From: Hsuehochloa calcarea
Lineage: Eukaryota; Streptophyta; Magnoliopsida; Poales; Poaceae
Assembly (NCBI GenBank): GCA_036346395.1
Contig: CM070602.1
Location: 18,671,098-18,735,097, forward strand
Direction: 5' to 3'
Length of the DNA: 64,000 bases
Of this stretch, positions 10,731 to 22,900 are shown one piece after another (the first letter of the stretch is position 1; each line of letters starts with the position of its first letter). The notes under the pieces were generated by a model that saw only the letters and a program-made list of their open reading frames with translations, was not told the DNA's origin and ran no database searches. The position numbers and the translations under genes were made by a program.

Positions 10731-12853
10731 TGTAACACCTTGGCTATTCGGAAGCCAAGATGTCAACTAAAAGAACTAACGAATACTAAGAATGTACAAC
10801 AATATCGGGTTAAACAGGATTAGATAACCAAATTCCAAAGGAACAACGATAAACGATTAACAGTTTCATGAGAAGGAATAGAAACATCCATAATAAAACG
10901 TACAATGGGCGATACCAAAATTGGATTATTACAATATGGAAATTTAACAAATAGTTGACATGAATGAAAGATAACAATATTATTTCTGATTTGATAAAGG
11001 TGATGTGCAGCGTGCTGGACTACCCCTCAAAAGGTCTTGCCCTCCTCCCCATTTACCTAAGTAAAACACACAAAGTAAGGATGAGCCAAAGACTCAGTAA
11101 GTACTTTAACAAACAATAGAAACCTTAAGCGAACAAAACAAATCACAATCTGCTTATGAAAAACATCTCTGAACGTTTATGGATATGAATGAAATGGAAT
11201 AATGCAATGAAAAAATTGACTACTCACAACTTATACCGGTATAGTGAGTGACACACCCGTCGGTGTTCACTTAAGCCCGTACTTAACAAAGTACGGGGAC
11301 CTCAAATACCGTATGAAGAACATTTCATACGGGTGTCCAACATTGCCCACATTGGAGTGGTGGGTCTTACGTGCCCATTCTGGAATTGATGGGGCTTACA
11401 AATTTCCACTCCCGTGGTTCAAATGAATCGATGCATGAACATAATGCATTTTCATGAAATGAACACATCAATAGAGAGTAACACATGGCATACAAACAAA
11501 CTCATGAAAACAAGTCTAGTGGTACAGTCACAAGCAATAACGTCATTGAATAATAACGGACAAGGTACTTGCCTTCCGCGTTGTGACGTGTTAGGAGGCA
11601 ACGACGGTGTTTCTCCACTCACTGCCCCACCGCCTACACAAATAATTAATCGAAATAAGACTAACAAGACATGACGTGCTACGAGAGTTTTACCATAACC
11701 CTCTAACTAACCAAACCTAAACAATGGCTCAAAATGACGTCCTAACTAATCAGCCCAATTTCAGCCCTTCGGATCAGCAATACGAGAAAAATCGTAATTA
11801 AATATCTGTAACTCATAATGACTTGAAACTAGTGCTCAAATACTCTTAACTCACCAGGCTACGAAACTCTAGTTTGTGGGGCTCTTTGATTCGGCCAAAC
11901 CAGTAGCCTAAACAACAGTTGAAAGCAACTGACAGACATCTGTCCAGATTGCATAACAGTAGCAAATAAAATGATGTAACTTTCAATATACTGATCCACT
12001 TGAGGTGATATTTATCAACTTGGAAATATAATTTAAAGGGCTACAATAACCTATTGGGGTGGAGGTTCTGAATCTGACTCTAACTAGATCAAAACCGGGG
12101 AACAAACCGACAGTCTCCAGATCCAAGACAGACAGAGCAGCGCGCGGTTAAAAATTTATATCTCCCTAACCGTAAGGCGGAATCTCGCGATCTTGGTGCC
12201 AAAAGAAAGCTAACGACCTGAGGAACAAAACTATAGAAGACTAAAACCCGAGATTCGGCCTCTAAAGGGTCAAAACTGGCCACGCAAGGTGAGGGATGTG
12301 TTCTGGAATTTCCAGAACAGGAACCGAATTAGATCTAATCAACCATTAAGCAATCAAATCGAACCAATCTACGACTTGGATCATTCTTTACCCTTGAAGA
12401 CCTGTAGGGAGATGTGGATCCACCTCCCAAAGATCTTCCCCCTTTTCTCCTACCTTCCTTCTCCAATGGCCGGCCACCACGGGGACGACGGAGGACCGGA
12501 GACGCCGGCGGAAGGAGGTGACTTCGGGGATCACCGGGGGCAGCAACCGGGGAGGAGGAGACGCCGGGGAGGGGAGGAGGCACCAGATCTGGGAGAGGAG
12601 GGGATGGGGGTGGCGGCCACAAGGGGGAAAGAGGAGGGAATGGGGGGAGGCGGGTAGGGTTGGGGCGCCTCCCCCTTTGGTCGGCCCCCCTTGGGCCGGC
12701 CTCCCCCTCTTGGGCTGCATGGGCCGCGGTCCGCGGCCCAGGTTGTCATATTTTTGCGAAAAACTCCCTTCTCCCACAAAAATTCTAATTATTTGAATTC
12801 TTTTTCGTACCCGACTTCTTTTAAAATCTCCCGATTCGAATCCGGATATTACA
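10731..12853 (-). repeat. 3' LTR (2123 bp) of the minus-strand gypsy element
   Basis: On the minus strand it starts TGTAATATCCGG right after the polypurine tract and ends ...GGTGTTACA at 10731. It shares ordered blocks with the solo LTR at 45927-48359: the CCGTAAGGCG/CGCCTTACGG block near 12170, the TTCATACGGG block near 11325 and the terminal TATTCGGAAGCCAAGATGTC. The interior 12460-12740 is GC-rich and gives spurious reading frames. Confidence 0.85.
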
Positions 12854-12866
12854 TTCTACCCCCCTT
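12854..12866 (-). other. Polypurine tract of the minus-strand gypsy element
   Basis: Minus-strand AAGGGGGGTAGAA immediately precedes the 3' LTR; in intact elements it primes plus-strand cDNA synthesis. Confidence 0.75.
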
Positions 12867-12901
12867 AACAGGATTCGCCCTCGAATCTATGCATCGATCT
12901 A

Positions 12902-15628
12902 TTAGAAAGAAGAACGACTAGAATTTAACAATCTTAAACATTTACCTGAAGTGAACAAGTCGGGATAATGATCTCGCATACGAGACTCTAACTCCCAAGT
13001 GGCCTCTCCCTCAGTTTGATGAGACCACATAATTTTGACATACTTCAGGGTTTTGTTCCTCAGAACCCGTTCTGATTCCTCTAATATTTTCACTGGTCGG
13101 GACTCGATGGTAAGATCTTGTGCAATGATCAAAGGCTCCAAAGGAATAACATGATCTGGATCTCTCAGGAATTTCCTCAACATCGATACATGAAACACAT
13201 TGTGAATCCCACTCATGGAATCGGGAAGGTCCAAATGGTAAGCTAGTTTTCCAATTCGTGCCACGATTGGGAATGGTCCAACATACCTTGGGCTAAGCTT
13301 CCCTTTAGTGCCGAACCGCACCACGCCTTTGGATGGCGATACTCTCAACAGAACTTCGTTCCCCACCTTGAATTCCAAATCTCGCCTTCTGACATGTGCG
13401 TAGCTCTTCTGTCGGCTCTGTGCAGCCAACAAATTATGCCTAACTTCTGCCACTCTAGCCACTGTTTGCTGAACCCAGTCGGGACCCAAGACTGCCCACT
13501 CTCCAACCTCATCCCAACACAACGGGGACCTGCACTTACGCCCATAAAGAACCTCGTATGGTGCAGCTCGAATACTGGCATGATAACTGTTGTTATAAGC
13601 AAACTCTGCCAAAGCTAAATAGTCTTCCCAATTCCCTTTTCAGGATAAAACACAACACCTGAGCATATCCTCCAATGTCTGAATGGTGCGTTCGGACTGA
13701 CCATCTGTCTGGGGGTGGAATGCGGTGCTAAGACAAAGCTGCGTACCCAACGCACTCTACAAACTCTCCCAGAATTTGGAAACGAACTTGGCATCTCGAT
13801 CAGAAACAATGGTCTTTGGCACCCCGTGCTACCGCACAATTTCTTGTACATAAAGAGGAGTCAAATAGCTTGCTGAATTGGTTGTACGAATAGGAATGAA
13901 ATGTGCATACTTACTGAACCGGTCCACAATTACCCAAATAGCGTCCTTTCCTCGCTGCGTGCGAGGTAAACCAACCACAAAATCCATGGATATATCATCC
14001 CATGGCCAAACAGGTACCTCCAAGGGTTGCAACAGTCCTGCTGGTCGCTTGTGCTCAGCCTTGACCCGCTGGCACACCCCACATGATGCCACATATTGTG
14101 CGATATCAATTTTCATCTGTTTCCACCAGAAACTCTTCTTTAAATCTTTGTACATCTTGGTCTCACCAGGATGTACGGTATAAGGAGTACGATGGGCCTC
14201 CTTCAAAATCTCATGTTTAACCTGAACCTCCTGTGGAACACAGAGGCGTCCTTTAAAACGCAAAGTATCAGACTTGTCCACACTGAAGTGGCCTTGCTTG
14301 CCCTCAGCACAACACTTCCTCACTCGTTGGAGCATCTGATCTTGCTGCTGTGCTTCCCGCACTAGATCTGGAAGAGCTGACTCTAGAAGCAACCGAGTCT
14401 CGGTCTGGGCGGTACACGCAAAGCAGAAGAAAATATCCATATGCTCAAAATCAGTAATAAGACAACTGATGGTAGGAGGTGTCGCCTTGCGACTCAAAGC
14501 ATCTGCTACCACATTAGCCTTGCCGGGATGGTACTGAATAGTGAGATCATAGTCCTTGAACAACTCTAGCCACCCCCTCTGTCTTAAGTTCAAGTCCTTC
14601 TGGGTAAAGATGTATTTCAGGCTCTTGTGATCAGTGAATACATCACAAGATTCACCGTATAAATAATGGCGCCAGATGTTCAAAGCGTGAATCACTGCAG
14701 CAAGCTCTAGATCATGAGTAGGATAATTCTGTTCATGTTTCTTCAACTGTCTCGATGCATAGGCAATCACCTTGTCATCCTGCATGAGTACACAACCAAG
14801 TCCAACTATGGACGCATCTGAATAGACGGCGAACCGCTTCTCAGGCTCAGGAAGAGTAAGAATTAGAGCAGTCACCAACCTATCTTTCAAAGTGCAAAAA
14901 CTGCGCTCACATGCATCGGACCACTGGAACCTAAGACATTTCTGTGTCAACTGGGACATTGGTCTAGCAATGGTTGAAAAACCCTCCACAAATCGCCGGT
15001 GATAGCCAGCTAAACCCAGAAAACTCCTTACTTCTTTGACATTGGTTGGCCTCTCCCACTCTACCACTGTCGAGATCTTGCTAGGATCAACTGAAATACC
15101 CTCCTGATTAATAACATGACCCAGAAACCCAACTTCAGAAATCCAGAACTCACACTTCTTCAGCTTGGCATAGAATTGATTCTCCCTTAGAGTTTCAAGT
15201 ACCAATCTCAGATGGTGGGTGTGATCCTCTTCCGTCTTGGAATAAATCACGATATCATCTATGAATACCACAATGAAATCATCAAGGTATTGATGCAGCA
15301 TACTGTTCATGACTTCCATGAAAACTGCAGGAGCATTCGTTAGTCCAAAAGACATAACTTTATACTCATAATGACCATACCTCGTAGAGAAAGCTATCTT
15401 CTCAATATCCTGCTCACGAACCCGAATCTGATTATAACCTGACTGGGGGTCAATCTTGGAAAATATTTTAGCTCCTTTCAACTGGTCGAAAAGATCCTCA
15501 ATGCGGGGCAAAGGATATTTGTTCTTCACAGTCGCCTGATTAAGAGCCCAATAATCCACGCACATACGCCAGCTGCCATCTTTCTTCTTAGTAAAAAGAA
15601 CAGGCGCTCCCCATGGCGATACACTACG
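12902..15628 (-). pseudogene. pol: RT, RNase H, integrase and chromodomain of the minus-strand gypsy element
   Basis: A 578-codon open stretch (15565-13829) carries RT (MCVDYWALNQATVKNKYPLP; catalytic VFIDDIVIYS), RNase H (VYSDASIVGLGCVLMQD) and the integrase zinc finger (CGVCQRVKAEHKRP) and start of the core (MDFVVGLPRTQRGKDAIWVI). It ends at a TAG in the usual IVRxHGVP motif. The frame continues through two more stops (TAG near 13757; TGA near 13640) into 13612-12902. That part has the rest of the integrase, a GPFPIVARIGKLAYHLDLP segment and a chromodomain (RNKTLKYVKIMW then EATWELESRMRDHYPDLF). A further stop lies at about 15630. The stops look like single-base substitutions in an otherwise aligned frame, so this is a fairly young but dead copy. 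Confidence 0.92.
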
Positions 15629-16309
15629 CTAAATCATACCTTTGGACAGCAGGTCGTCCAATTGTTTCTTCAATTCCTCCTGAAAGGGTCGAGCCAACCA
15701 ATAAGGAGACATGGATAAGGGTCGAGTTCCCGAAATAAGATCAATCTGGAACTCTACTTTCCACACAGGAGGCATTCCTGGAAGCTCCACGGGAAAAACA
15801 TCGAAAAACTCATTCACAATTGGAATCTCCTCTATACGCAATGAAGAGTCAGTCTTCTCGTTGAGAGACCAAAGCAACCCAATGGTTGACACTCTTCGAC
15901 TAGGAAACAGACTAGCCAACACGAACAACAAATTAGATGGTGCGCTGCCTTGAAATACCAGTTCTTCACCGGACGGGGCCTTTAAAGTCACCGTCTTCCA
16001 GAAACAACAGATCTTAGCATGGTAGCGGAATAACCAGTCCATACCCAGAATAATATCAAATGGTGACAACTAAATTACCATCAAGTTGGCGGTGAAAAAC
16101 TCATCATTAATAATAATGGAACAGCCAGGACAATCAGTAGAGCTGGAAATAAGACCCCCCGGAGAGCTGACTACCACAGACTCAGAAATAATTTGCAAAC
16201 TCAACCCCGCCCTTCTAGTAAACTCTAGGGACACAAAAGAATAAGTAGCCCCTGAATCAAATAGAACAAAAGCTTCATGCGACTCGACTAGAAGAGTACC
16301 TGTCATCAC
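15629..16309 (-). pseudogene. Protease and RT N-terminus of the minus-strand gypsy element
   Basis: FVLFDSGATYSFVS gives the D-S-G active-site motif of an aspartic retropepsin-type protease (about 16265-16225). After a stop near 16070, ILGMDWLFRYHAK and ELPGMPPVWKVEFQIDLISG lead into RT, and the frame ends with KKQLDDLLSKGMI at about 15630. The protease would mature the Gag-Pol polyprotein; here the frame is split by stops, so the copy is inactive. Confidence 0.85.
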
Positions 16310-16380
16310 GTCGGGGCCTTACGCCTCGAGAGTGGGCATGGCGTAGACTCGATTCTTGCCGAGCGAGAGGACGCCAGACA

Positions 16381-17724
16381 CTATGCGAAGGATAACCGAA
16401 ACATTCTTTGGAGGAACGAACGACGAGGTGCAGACGGTACGGGGTTCCAGTAGAACCCCGCAGAGGTCTTTGGAGTGAACAGCTGCAGAGGCACCCACCT
16501 CGAGGAAATCGTAGTCTTTGAAACGCCGCTAGGTGCAGCGCGAACCAGATGAGCGCTGGAGGAAGAAGCTGCTGGGACTGGCTCCCATATGATAATACTT
16601 GCTAGATTCTGCTTGCATACTGACGACTTGTGGCCTTCCCGACCACACTGACGGTATGTCCCCCTGAAGGAACACTCTGCAGCTCGATGCCCCTCACCAC
16701 ACCGGAAGCACTTTATGCCCTGATCTGGAACAGGACGCATCGGTGGGGTGGAAGACGAAGAATGTGGCGCCGAAGAGGAAGGCTGCCACTGCTGAGCAGG
16801 ACGTGAGTTGTGACCCCCAAACCTCTTGGGGCGGGTCATTGAAATGACCCACCCTCCACTAAAACTCAAGCCCACCACCGGAACCACCGGTGGAGACAGA
16901 GCTAATAGCAGCTTGCCCCTGCGAAGGACCTTTTTACAACTACATCCCTCTGGCCTGCTCGACCACTGAGCTGAAGTCGTGCAGCCCAGTCGCCCCTAGA
17001 ATTTGGTGATACTCCTGGTTGAGGCCCCGTCGGAACCTCTTAGCCTTCTCCCTATCGTCATTCGCCATGGCTGGTACAAAACACACCAGATTATTGAACC
17101 CAGCCTCATACTCGATCATCATCATCTTCCCTTGCACAAAAGTCGGCGATTGCTCCAACTTCTCAATGAAGGAGTCCTGATAAAGCGTGTCTGAATCTCT
17201 CCACAAATACCTCCCAAGTGACAGGACCACCTTGCGGAGTTACGGAAGATAAGACTCCTTCCCACGGATGTCGGCTGGCCTTTCAATTTGAAAGGCCACG
17301 AATCGGGCCTTCTGCGCGGATGTCAGCTCTAATGCTCCAAACTGTCGCTCCATATACCTCAACCAGTCCGCAGCCTGAACCGGTGTGCCTGCTCCATCAA
17401 AAGTGTCCAAACGAAGCGACATCCACTCAAGGAGGCTCATTCTAACCTCGGGAAAAAAGATGGCGACATGAGTTCGCCACAAAGCGCAGCGGCCGCAGGA
17501 ATTGTCGCTGCGATTCTTTGGCGAGTTCTTGATTCTCTCTTATAAGGTTACGAATAAGATCTAATCGATGCGCCGGTGGCTCAATGGTGAGGCGCGGTGA
17601 GGCAATCTCCTCGATAGCGACACCACCAACCCTTGGACGAAGACGATGAAACAGCCGGACCGCGGCCACGACCACGACCACGGGTCAGTGGACGACCACG
17701 ACCACGGCCTCTACCTCTTGCCAT
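16381..17724 (-). pseudogene. gag of the minus-strand gypsy element
   Basis: Begins with ATGGCAAGAGGTAGAGGCC (RG-rich start, 17724). The capsid region reads WLRYMERQFGALELTSAQKA (about 17380-17320), then IEYEAGFNNLV and RFRRGLNQEYHQILGATGLH. The nucleocapsid has a CCHC knuckle (CFRCGEGHRAAEC) and a second, CGREGHKSSVC, near 16720-16610. Frameshifts or stops near 17590, 17240, 16940 and 16880 divide it. Gag packages the element RNA in virus-like particles; two knuckles are common in chromovirus gag. Confidence 0.85.
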
Positions 17725-17908
17725 CTAAGAACATCACAACAAACAAAGCCAACATTTAACTTAATAAGAATAGAAGTGCGAAGTAATTCATCATCAGAGT
17801 AATAGGTGAAAAACAAGGGAAGTGCGGAAGTATTGAATTACCCAAAAGCTCCTACTGTGCACAGTGTGTCAATTTAATATTTTGTATTAACCACGGACCT
17901 AAAGCCCG

Positions 17909-17920
17909 CTCTGATACCAA
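17909..17920 (-). other. Primer-binding site (tRNA-Met type)
   Basis: Minus-strand TTGGTATCAGAG one base inside the LTR end (TTACA), the usual tRNA-iMet-complementary PBS of plant LTR retrotransposons. Confidence 0.85.
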
Positions 17921-17921
17921 C

Positions 17922-17968
17922 TGTAACACCCTGGCTATTCGGAAACCAAGATGTCACCTAAAAGAATC
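17922..17968 (-). repeat. Residual end of the 5' LTR of the minus-strand gypsy element
   Basis: TGTAACACCCTGGCTATTCG and the next bases align with 10731-10777, then similarity stops. The rest of the 5' LTR has been lost by deletion or recombination. Confidence 0.75.
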
Positions 17969-18059
17969 AGGTCAAAACATAATTTTTTAAAGGCCTTGTC
18001 ACGTGCTCTAGACTGCTTACCTAAGGTAGTGAGCAGTGGTATCAATATATGCCAAACAA

Positions 18060-18890
18060 ACTAGAGAAGTTGTGTTATGTGGGAAAAGCTGTACAATCTC
18101 TACAAAGTGTAAAACTATTTGAATAACCATGTCTACGGTTACGAACGTGCTCGGGGATTTTACACGAGAGATTAAGTTTCTTCATAAAATGTGTCAGAGT
18201 GTGAATGGGAAGTTCACTTGATGAATATAATGTTCGTTTGGTGAATGTGTAATTCACTTGGTGGTTTATGTCAATTGGTGAATTGGAGACTCACTTATCA
18301 TTGGTTTAGTTGGGAAGTGAATATGAAGTCACTGGTTGTTTTAAAGAAATTGTTTACTTATTTATTATTCTTTTCAATTACACATTTCAATCTATTTATT
18401 GTATTTATCGTAAATGCTACTTTCTGTAAAAGAACCATACAGCTAACCTTTGGCAAGCCTTCCATGAATACTATTTGCATACATTTCCCTACGGCTTGCT
18501 GAGTGCTTTATGTACTCATGGCTTATGCCTTTATTGATCAGTTGAAGAATACCAAGCTGCTCAAGAGTTCTTTCAAAAGGAGGACTATGAAGATTTTGTG
18601 GATTAGGATGCGTTCTCCACTCGATTGCCTGTGGGCATATTGATTGGCCTTTCCAAGGTTCCCGTTTCGCTGCAAGAGTTTATTTGTTTTTTTAGCCCAG
18701 CGTGGCAAGTTAAGTAAATGTTGATTATAAGGTCCAGTTATTATTACTATTTTTTATTTTTTATATCTTTTTACTTAAATCAAATAAACAAATGGTATTT
18801 CATCACGGTTTCCTGTGTGAGCTAGCTACTGATCTGGGACTAGTTCAGAATACACACAGGGTTCCTGAGATGCATTTTCGGGTCCCTACA
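18060..18890 (+). repeat. LTR fragment of the 1-7431 family
   Basis: Matches the right end of the LTR at about 6640-7431. Shared landmarks are the GTGTTATGTGGGAAAAGCTG start, the GTTACGAACGTGCTCGG block, an AACTAGTTCAGAATACACA-like stretch near the end, and the terminus GGGTCCCTACA at 18890. It lies directly beyond the truncated LTR at 17968 and has no internal coding region attached, so it is a truncated or solo copy. Confidence 0.75.
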
Positions 18891-19590
18891 AGCATGGACA
18901 ACAATTCATGTAGAAATTCAACAGTTCATTTGGCATCCGCGTGCAGGGAGGCCTTCACCGTCCACTGGTCAGGCATGCTCCCATGCCTTCTCCACCTACT
19001 GCGCTGCCACCGCGAGCCCCAATTTGTTGTCTCTAGACCCCCAAAATTGGTGTTGTGGCGTTGTCCGCACTACGACACCAGATTGGACAGCATGAATCAG
19101 AATCAAATGTGAGGGGATCGTGTGGGATGGGGAGGATAGAGGGGCTGGGATCAGGAGGAAATTAAGAGTTGCGACAGGAATGCACGAGAAAGAGGGAGAA
19201 GTGTGTGGGTAGTTGTCTCGCTCGATACATAGGCATACAGTTATAGAAAACGATATAGATTGCGATACGGTTTTTACTCGGGGCCTTGGGGGGGCCGCCC
19301 GGGAGAAGTGGGGGCATGGACGCACTCGTGAGTCGCGGGGGAGGAAGGGGAGGGACGATTTCCAACTGTGCGGGGGTAAACTCCTTCTTTTATTAGTTAA
19401 GATTTAGGCTGACTACAAGAAAACCATATAATTAGATTTATCGTTAAAAATACTTTTATAATATTATAATTTTATTAGCACATAATAAGATAAAGTTACA
19501 AAAGTAACAACCACGTCCACCACTGTGAAAAATAAAAAACATCCCTTGAAAAAGAATGGAGAAAATAAGTATGGGCTTATTTGGTTTGTA
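18891..19590. other. Unassigned intergenic sequence
   Basis: No gene or delimitable element recognised. A GC-rich patch at 19260-19380 gives short frames without family resemblance. Confidence 0.45.
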
Positions 19591-19642
19591 ACCAATGTCG
19601 ACCAAATCAAGTTTTGATAACACCAATGAAAATTGGCTGTCG

Positions 19643-19793
19643 TTTGGTTTACTACCAATATTTGGTAGTGTCAACAAAAATTTGGTAAAGCCAACAAAAT
19701 CCAATGTCGCACATGAGATTTGGTTTACTACCAATATTTGGTAGTGTCAACAAAAATTTGGTAAAGCCAACAAAATCCAATGTCGCACATGAG
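19643..19793. repeat. Perfect 75-bp direct duplication (76-bp period) within a MITE-like sequence
   Basis: The 75-bp segment starting TTTGGTTTACTACCAATATT is present twice without a mismatch (19643-19717 and 19719-19793). Each copy contains the short palindrome CTACCAA-TAT-TTGGTAG. Flanks (GGGCTTATTTGGTTTG near 19574, CCAAACAATACTC near 19860) resemble the ends of grass MITEs, but I cannot define terminal repeats. Confidence 0.85.
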
Positions 19794-19958
19794 CAATCCG
19801 AGGACGAGAAAATCACTCACCAAATCTTTGGTAATGCCAAAATTAAACTTGGCTACAATCCAAACAATACTCTTTTTTTACCAAATTTTGGGTTTTACCT
19901 AGGCTTTAACCGAATCAAATTTTGGCTTAGTTCGTAGGCGAGGCAAAACATTTTCTAC

Positions 19959-22900
19959 TAGTCTTGGCCAAATGGGTCGTGCCTCTGGCGGCGTCCCAAA
20001 GCACAAACCTCAGAGGCCCAGCCTAGGCACAGCATGCCCGCACTGTTCATGGGCCGTGTTGGCCCAACATGAAAGCCCGTGTCGTGCTTAGGCCGACAAT
20101 CAGGCACGGTGGGCTGGCCTAGCAAGGCACGAATAGTGTCGGGCTGTGTCAAGCACGGCATGACCCAGGCACAACCCGTGTAGCCTAGCACGGCTCGATT
20201 GCGGGGAGCTGTCGAGGCGGAAGTGGAGGCACCGACGCCGAGAGAGGGAGCCAACAGCCAAGGAGGAGCCGAGGAGGGAGGAGGCTGGAGCGGATGGAGG
20301 AGCTGAGGATGAGGCGGCGCGAAGGTGACGAGGAGGCGGCACGACCGAGGAGGGATGATGCACACGTGTGTGTGCAGTGGGCCCGCAGCCGCCTCCTCCA
20401 TTCCATTCGCCGACGCGATGGCGCTGACGAGGCGGCGCAGAGGAGAGGAGGAGGCACAAACGAGGTGGCGCAGAGGAGGTGACGTGGAGTAGACGAGGAG
20501 GCGCGGAGGAGAGGAGGCGGTGCGGCTGGCCAGAGCTGAGAGGAGGCGAGGAGGTGGTGGCACGGCGCATGGAGCTGCGAGGACCGAGGAGGCGTGCGGG
20601 TGCGGGGCTGCAGGTGATGGGCGTTGGGGGAAGAAGAAGGGCAAGGGGTGCGGGCAGGCCGGGTAGAAGGGGCAGGCCAGGCAGGGGTGGGAGCAGGCCA
20701 GGCAGACGGACAGGGGTGGGGGCAGGCGGGGCAGGCCGTGCAGTGGGCTGGTTCGTGCTCGTGGGCCATGCCTGGCACGACATGACCTGAAAAATCCACC
20801 CATTAGTGAATTTTGGTCTTTTTTATCGTTTTGACTGTTGGGGTCTTTAAAAATAACAAAAAAAATTCAAAAATTCTTGAAATTTTTTCTATAAATAGGC
20901 ACCATACCCCCTCATTCAGCACCCCTTCATTCTCCATTCTCTTTGGGAAATTGTGTTGTGCAAATTCAATTCCGTGTTGAGTTAATTTAGCAAAAGTCAA
21001 AAATATTGTGCCAAAATTTGAAATTTGAAATTTTCGATAGCAAGTTTGCGAAAGAGGTACAATACCACTTTCGTAAAATTTTTATTGTTAGTTCTTATTA
21101 TGCTAAGATGAAAGTAGTAATAGTGTTAGTTTCTATTTTGCAGTTTTCATTATGGACAGTCCTTATAACAGCTTTGCTCTTGGTGATTACGGACTTTCAC
21201 TGGAGGAAATTGCGTCCATGAAGGCGATTGCAGCTGCCTCAAACCAACCAGAGGTTTCACCAGAGGAGCAAGGTGGAGTTCCGTTATCAGACTCCACGGC
21301 AGCATCAGGCTCCATGGCAACCAGAGCAAAGAGGTCGAGACTGTCTACATCGGTAGTGTGGGAGAATTTCGACTGGACAACCAAGCAAGGTGCAGCGAGA
21401 AATGAGGTACCATATGCTATTTGTAAAATTTATCGTCATGAATTGTCTGCAAAGTCTACAGAAGGAACGGGCACTTGCTTAGACAAGATACAAGATGTCG
21501 AACCAAGCAAGGCTTGGTGATGAGGCAGACACAGCTGCAATACAACCCCGACAGTACGATATCTAGCTGGAACTACGATCCTCAGGTAGCCCGCTAATCT
21601 CTCTATTGTTTAATTGCATCTGAGGATTTACTATTAGGCTTTGGCAAGTCCGCTTCTTTCCAAAATTACAGTAGGACTACGCATAATCCTAGATTTTCTT
21701 CAGTTTCTAGACATACAACAACCAGGGATCTAGTGAAATACTATAATGAACATCGTAATAAAATAGAGAAACTATTTAGTACGTGCACATTTTCGGTGGC
21801 CCTGACCTCGGACATATGGAGTGGTCGGGTTAGGGAGGATTACCTTAGTGTAGTTGCGCATTATGTTAATAACGACTGGGTAATGGAGAAAAAGATTATG
21901 GCTTTGAAATTAATTGATGTAGTACACACGGGGGGAGAATATTGTGAACTGTATTATCAAAGTCTTGGAAGACTTTAGTCTTACAGACAAAATATTCGCA
22001 ATTACTTTAAACAACGCCGCTTCAAACTCTAGTGCTATGGACATTCTTACTCCAGTGTTGAGTACATGTATCGATTCCTTCTTGCTACATCAACGATGCA
22101 CTTATCATATTATGAACCTTATAGTCAAATGTGGTTTGAAGAGATTGAGTCTGTATATTAAAGCTTTTCACGATGCGATTTCTTTCTTGAATAATTCTAA
22201 AGTAAGAATAGCACAATATAAGAACTTCTGCAGTGCGATGGGTGTACGTTCAAAAAAGTTCGGTTTGGACATGGAGGTAAGGTGGAACTCTACTTACCTC
22301 ATGCTTAATAATCTTTGAACATACAAGAGCAATTTTTCAGTTTTTATTCAAACGCACTATCATAGCACTGACGGTAGTATACTATTAATTGAGCAATATT
22401 GGTTCGTTGCTGAGAAGATACTGTCATTTTTAGAAATTTTTTATGAGGCAACTGTTGCTTTGTCCGCTTTCTACTATCCAACATCTCCTATCATTGTGCA
22501 TACTATTTTACGGATTGCTACTCAATTGAAAATGTATGAAAATGACTTAGTTTTACACGATGATGTTGTTTCCATGAAATCTAAATACCTTAAATATTGG
22601 AGAGAAATCTCTTACCTATATGCATTTGCATTTCTTTTAGATCCAAGGGCTAAAATTGATGCATTTAGTACTGTACTTGATCTTCTTAGTGATGCTACGG
22701 GGCTAAATTATACTAACTATTTTGCAGAAGTTCATTCTCGGTTATACGAGGTCTACCAAATGTACAAAAATAAATTCCAAGGAGTCCGCTCGCAACGACC
22801 TCCAGTAGCCCCCACCTCAAGTAGGAAGACAAATATGGGGGCGCGATCTTCGGTGCCTCTTCCTCTAGGTCCAGGTCCAGGTTTCCTTCTTCTTCTTTTA

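Larger units (their letters stand above)
10731..17968 (-). mobile_element. Ty3/gypsy Tekay-like element, minus strand, with truncated 5' LTR
   Basis: In minus orientation: about 47 bp of 5' LTR end (17968-17922), a tRNA-Met-type PBS (17920-17909), gag with zinc knuckles, protease, RT, RNase H, integrase, chromodomain, polypurine tract and a complete 3' LTR (12853-10731). Point stops interrupt the polyprotein, but domains are far better preserved than in the element at 1-7431. The 5' LTR is missing except for its last bases; the sequence beyond belongs to another LTR family (18060-18890), so the pair of LTRs cannot be compared for dating. The solo LTR at 45927-48359 is the same or a sister family. 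Confidence 0.9.

Noticed and set aside
12289..12796. Several 80-130-codon frames on both strands
   Set aside because: GC-rich interior of the minus-strand gypsy LTR; glycine/proline low complexity and no conserved start or splice context.
19958..20803. 281-codon minus-strand frame
   Set aside because: Proline/alanine/leucine-rich translation of GC-rich hAT interior, with equally long frames in other registers; no domain.
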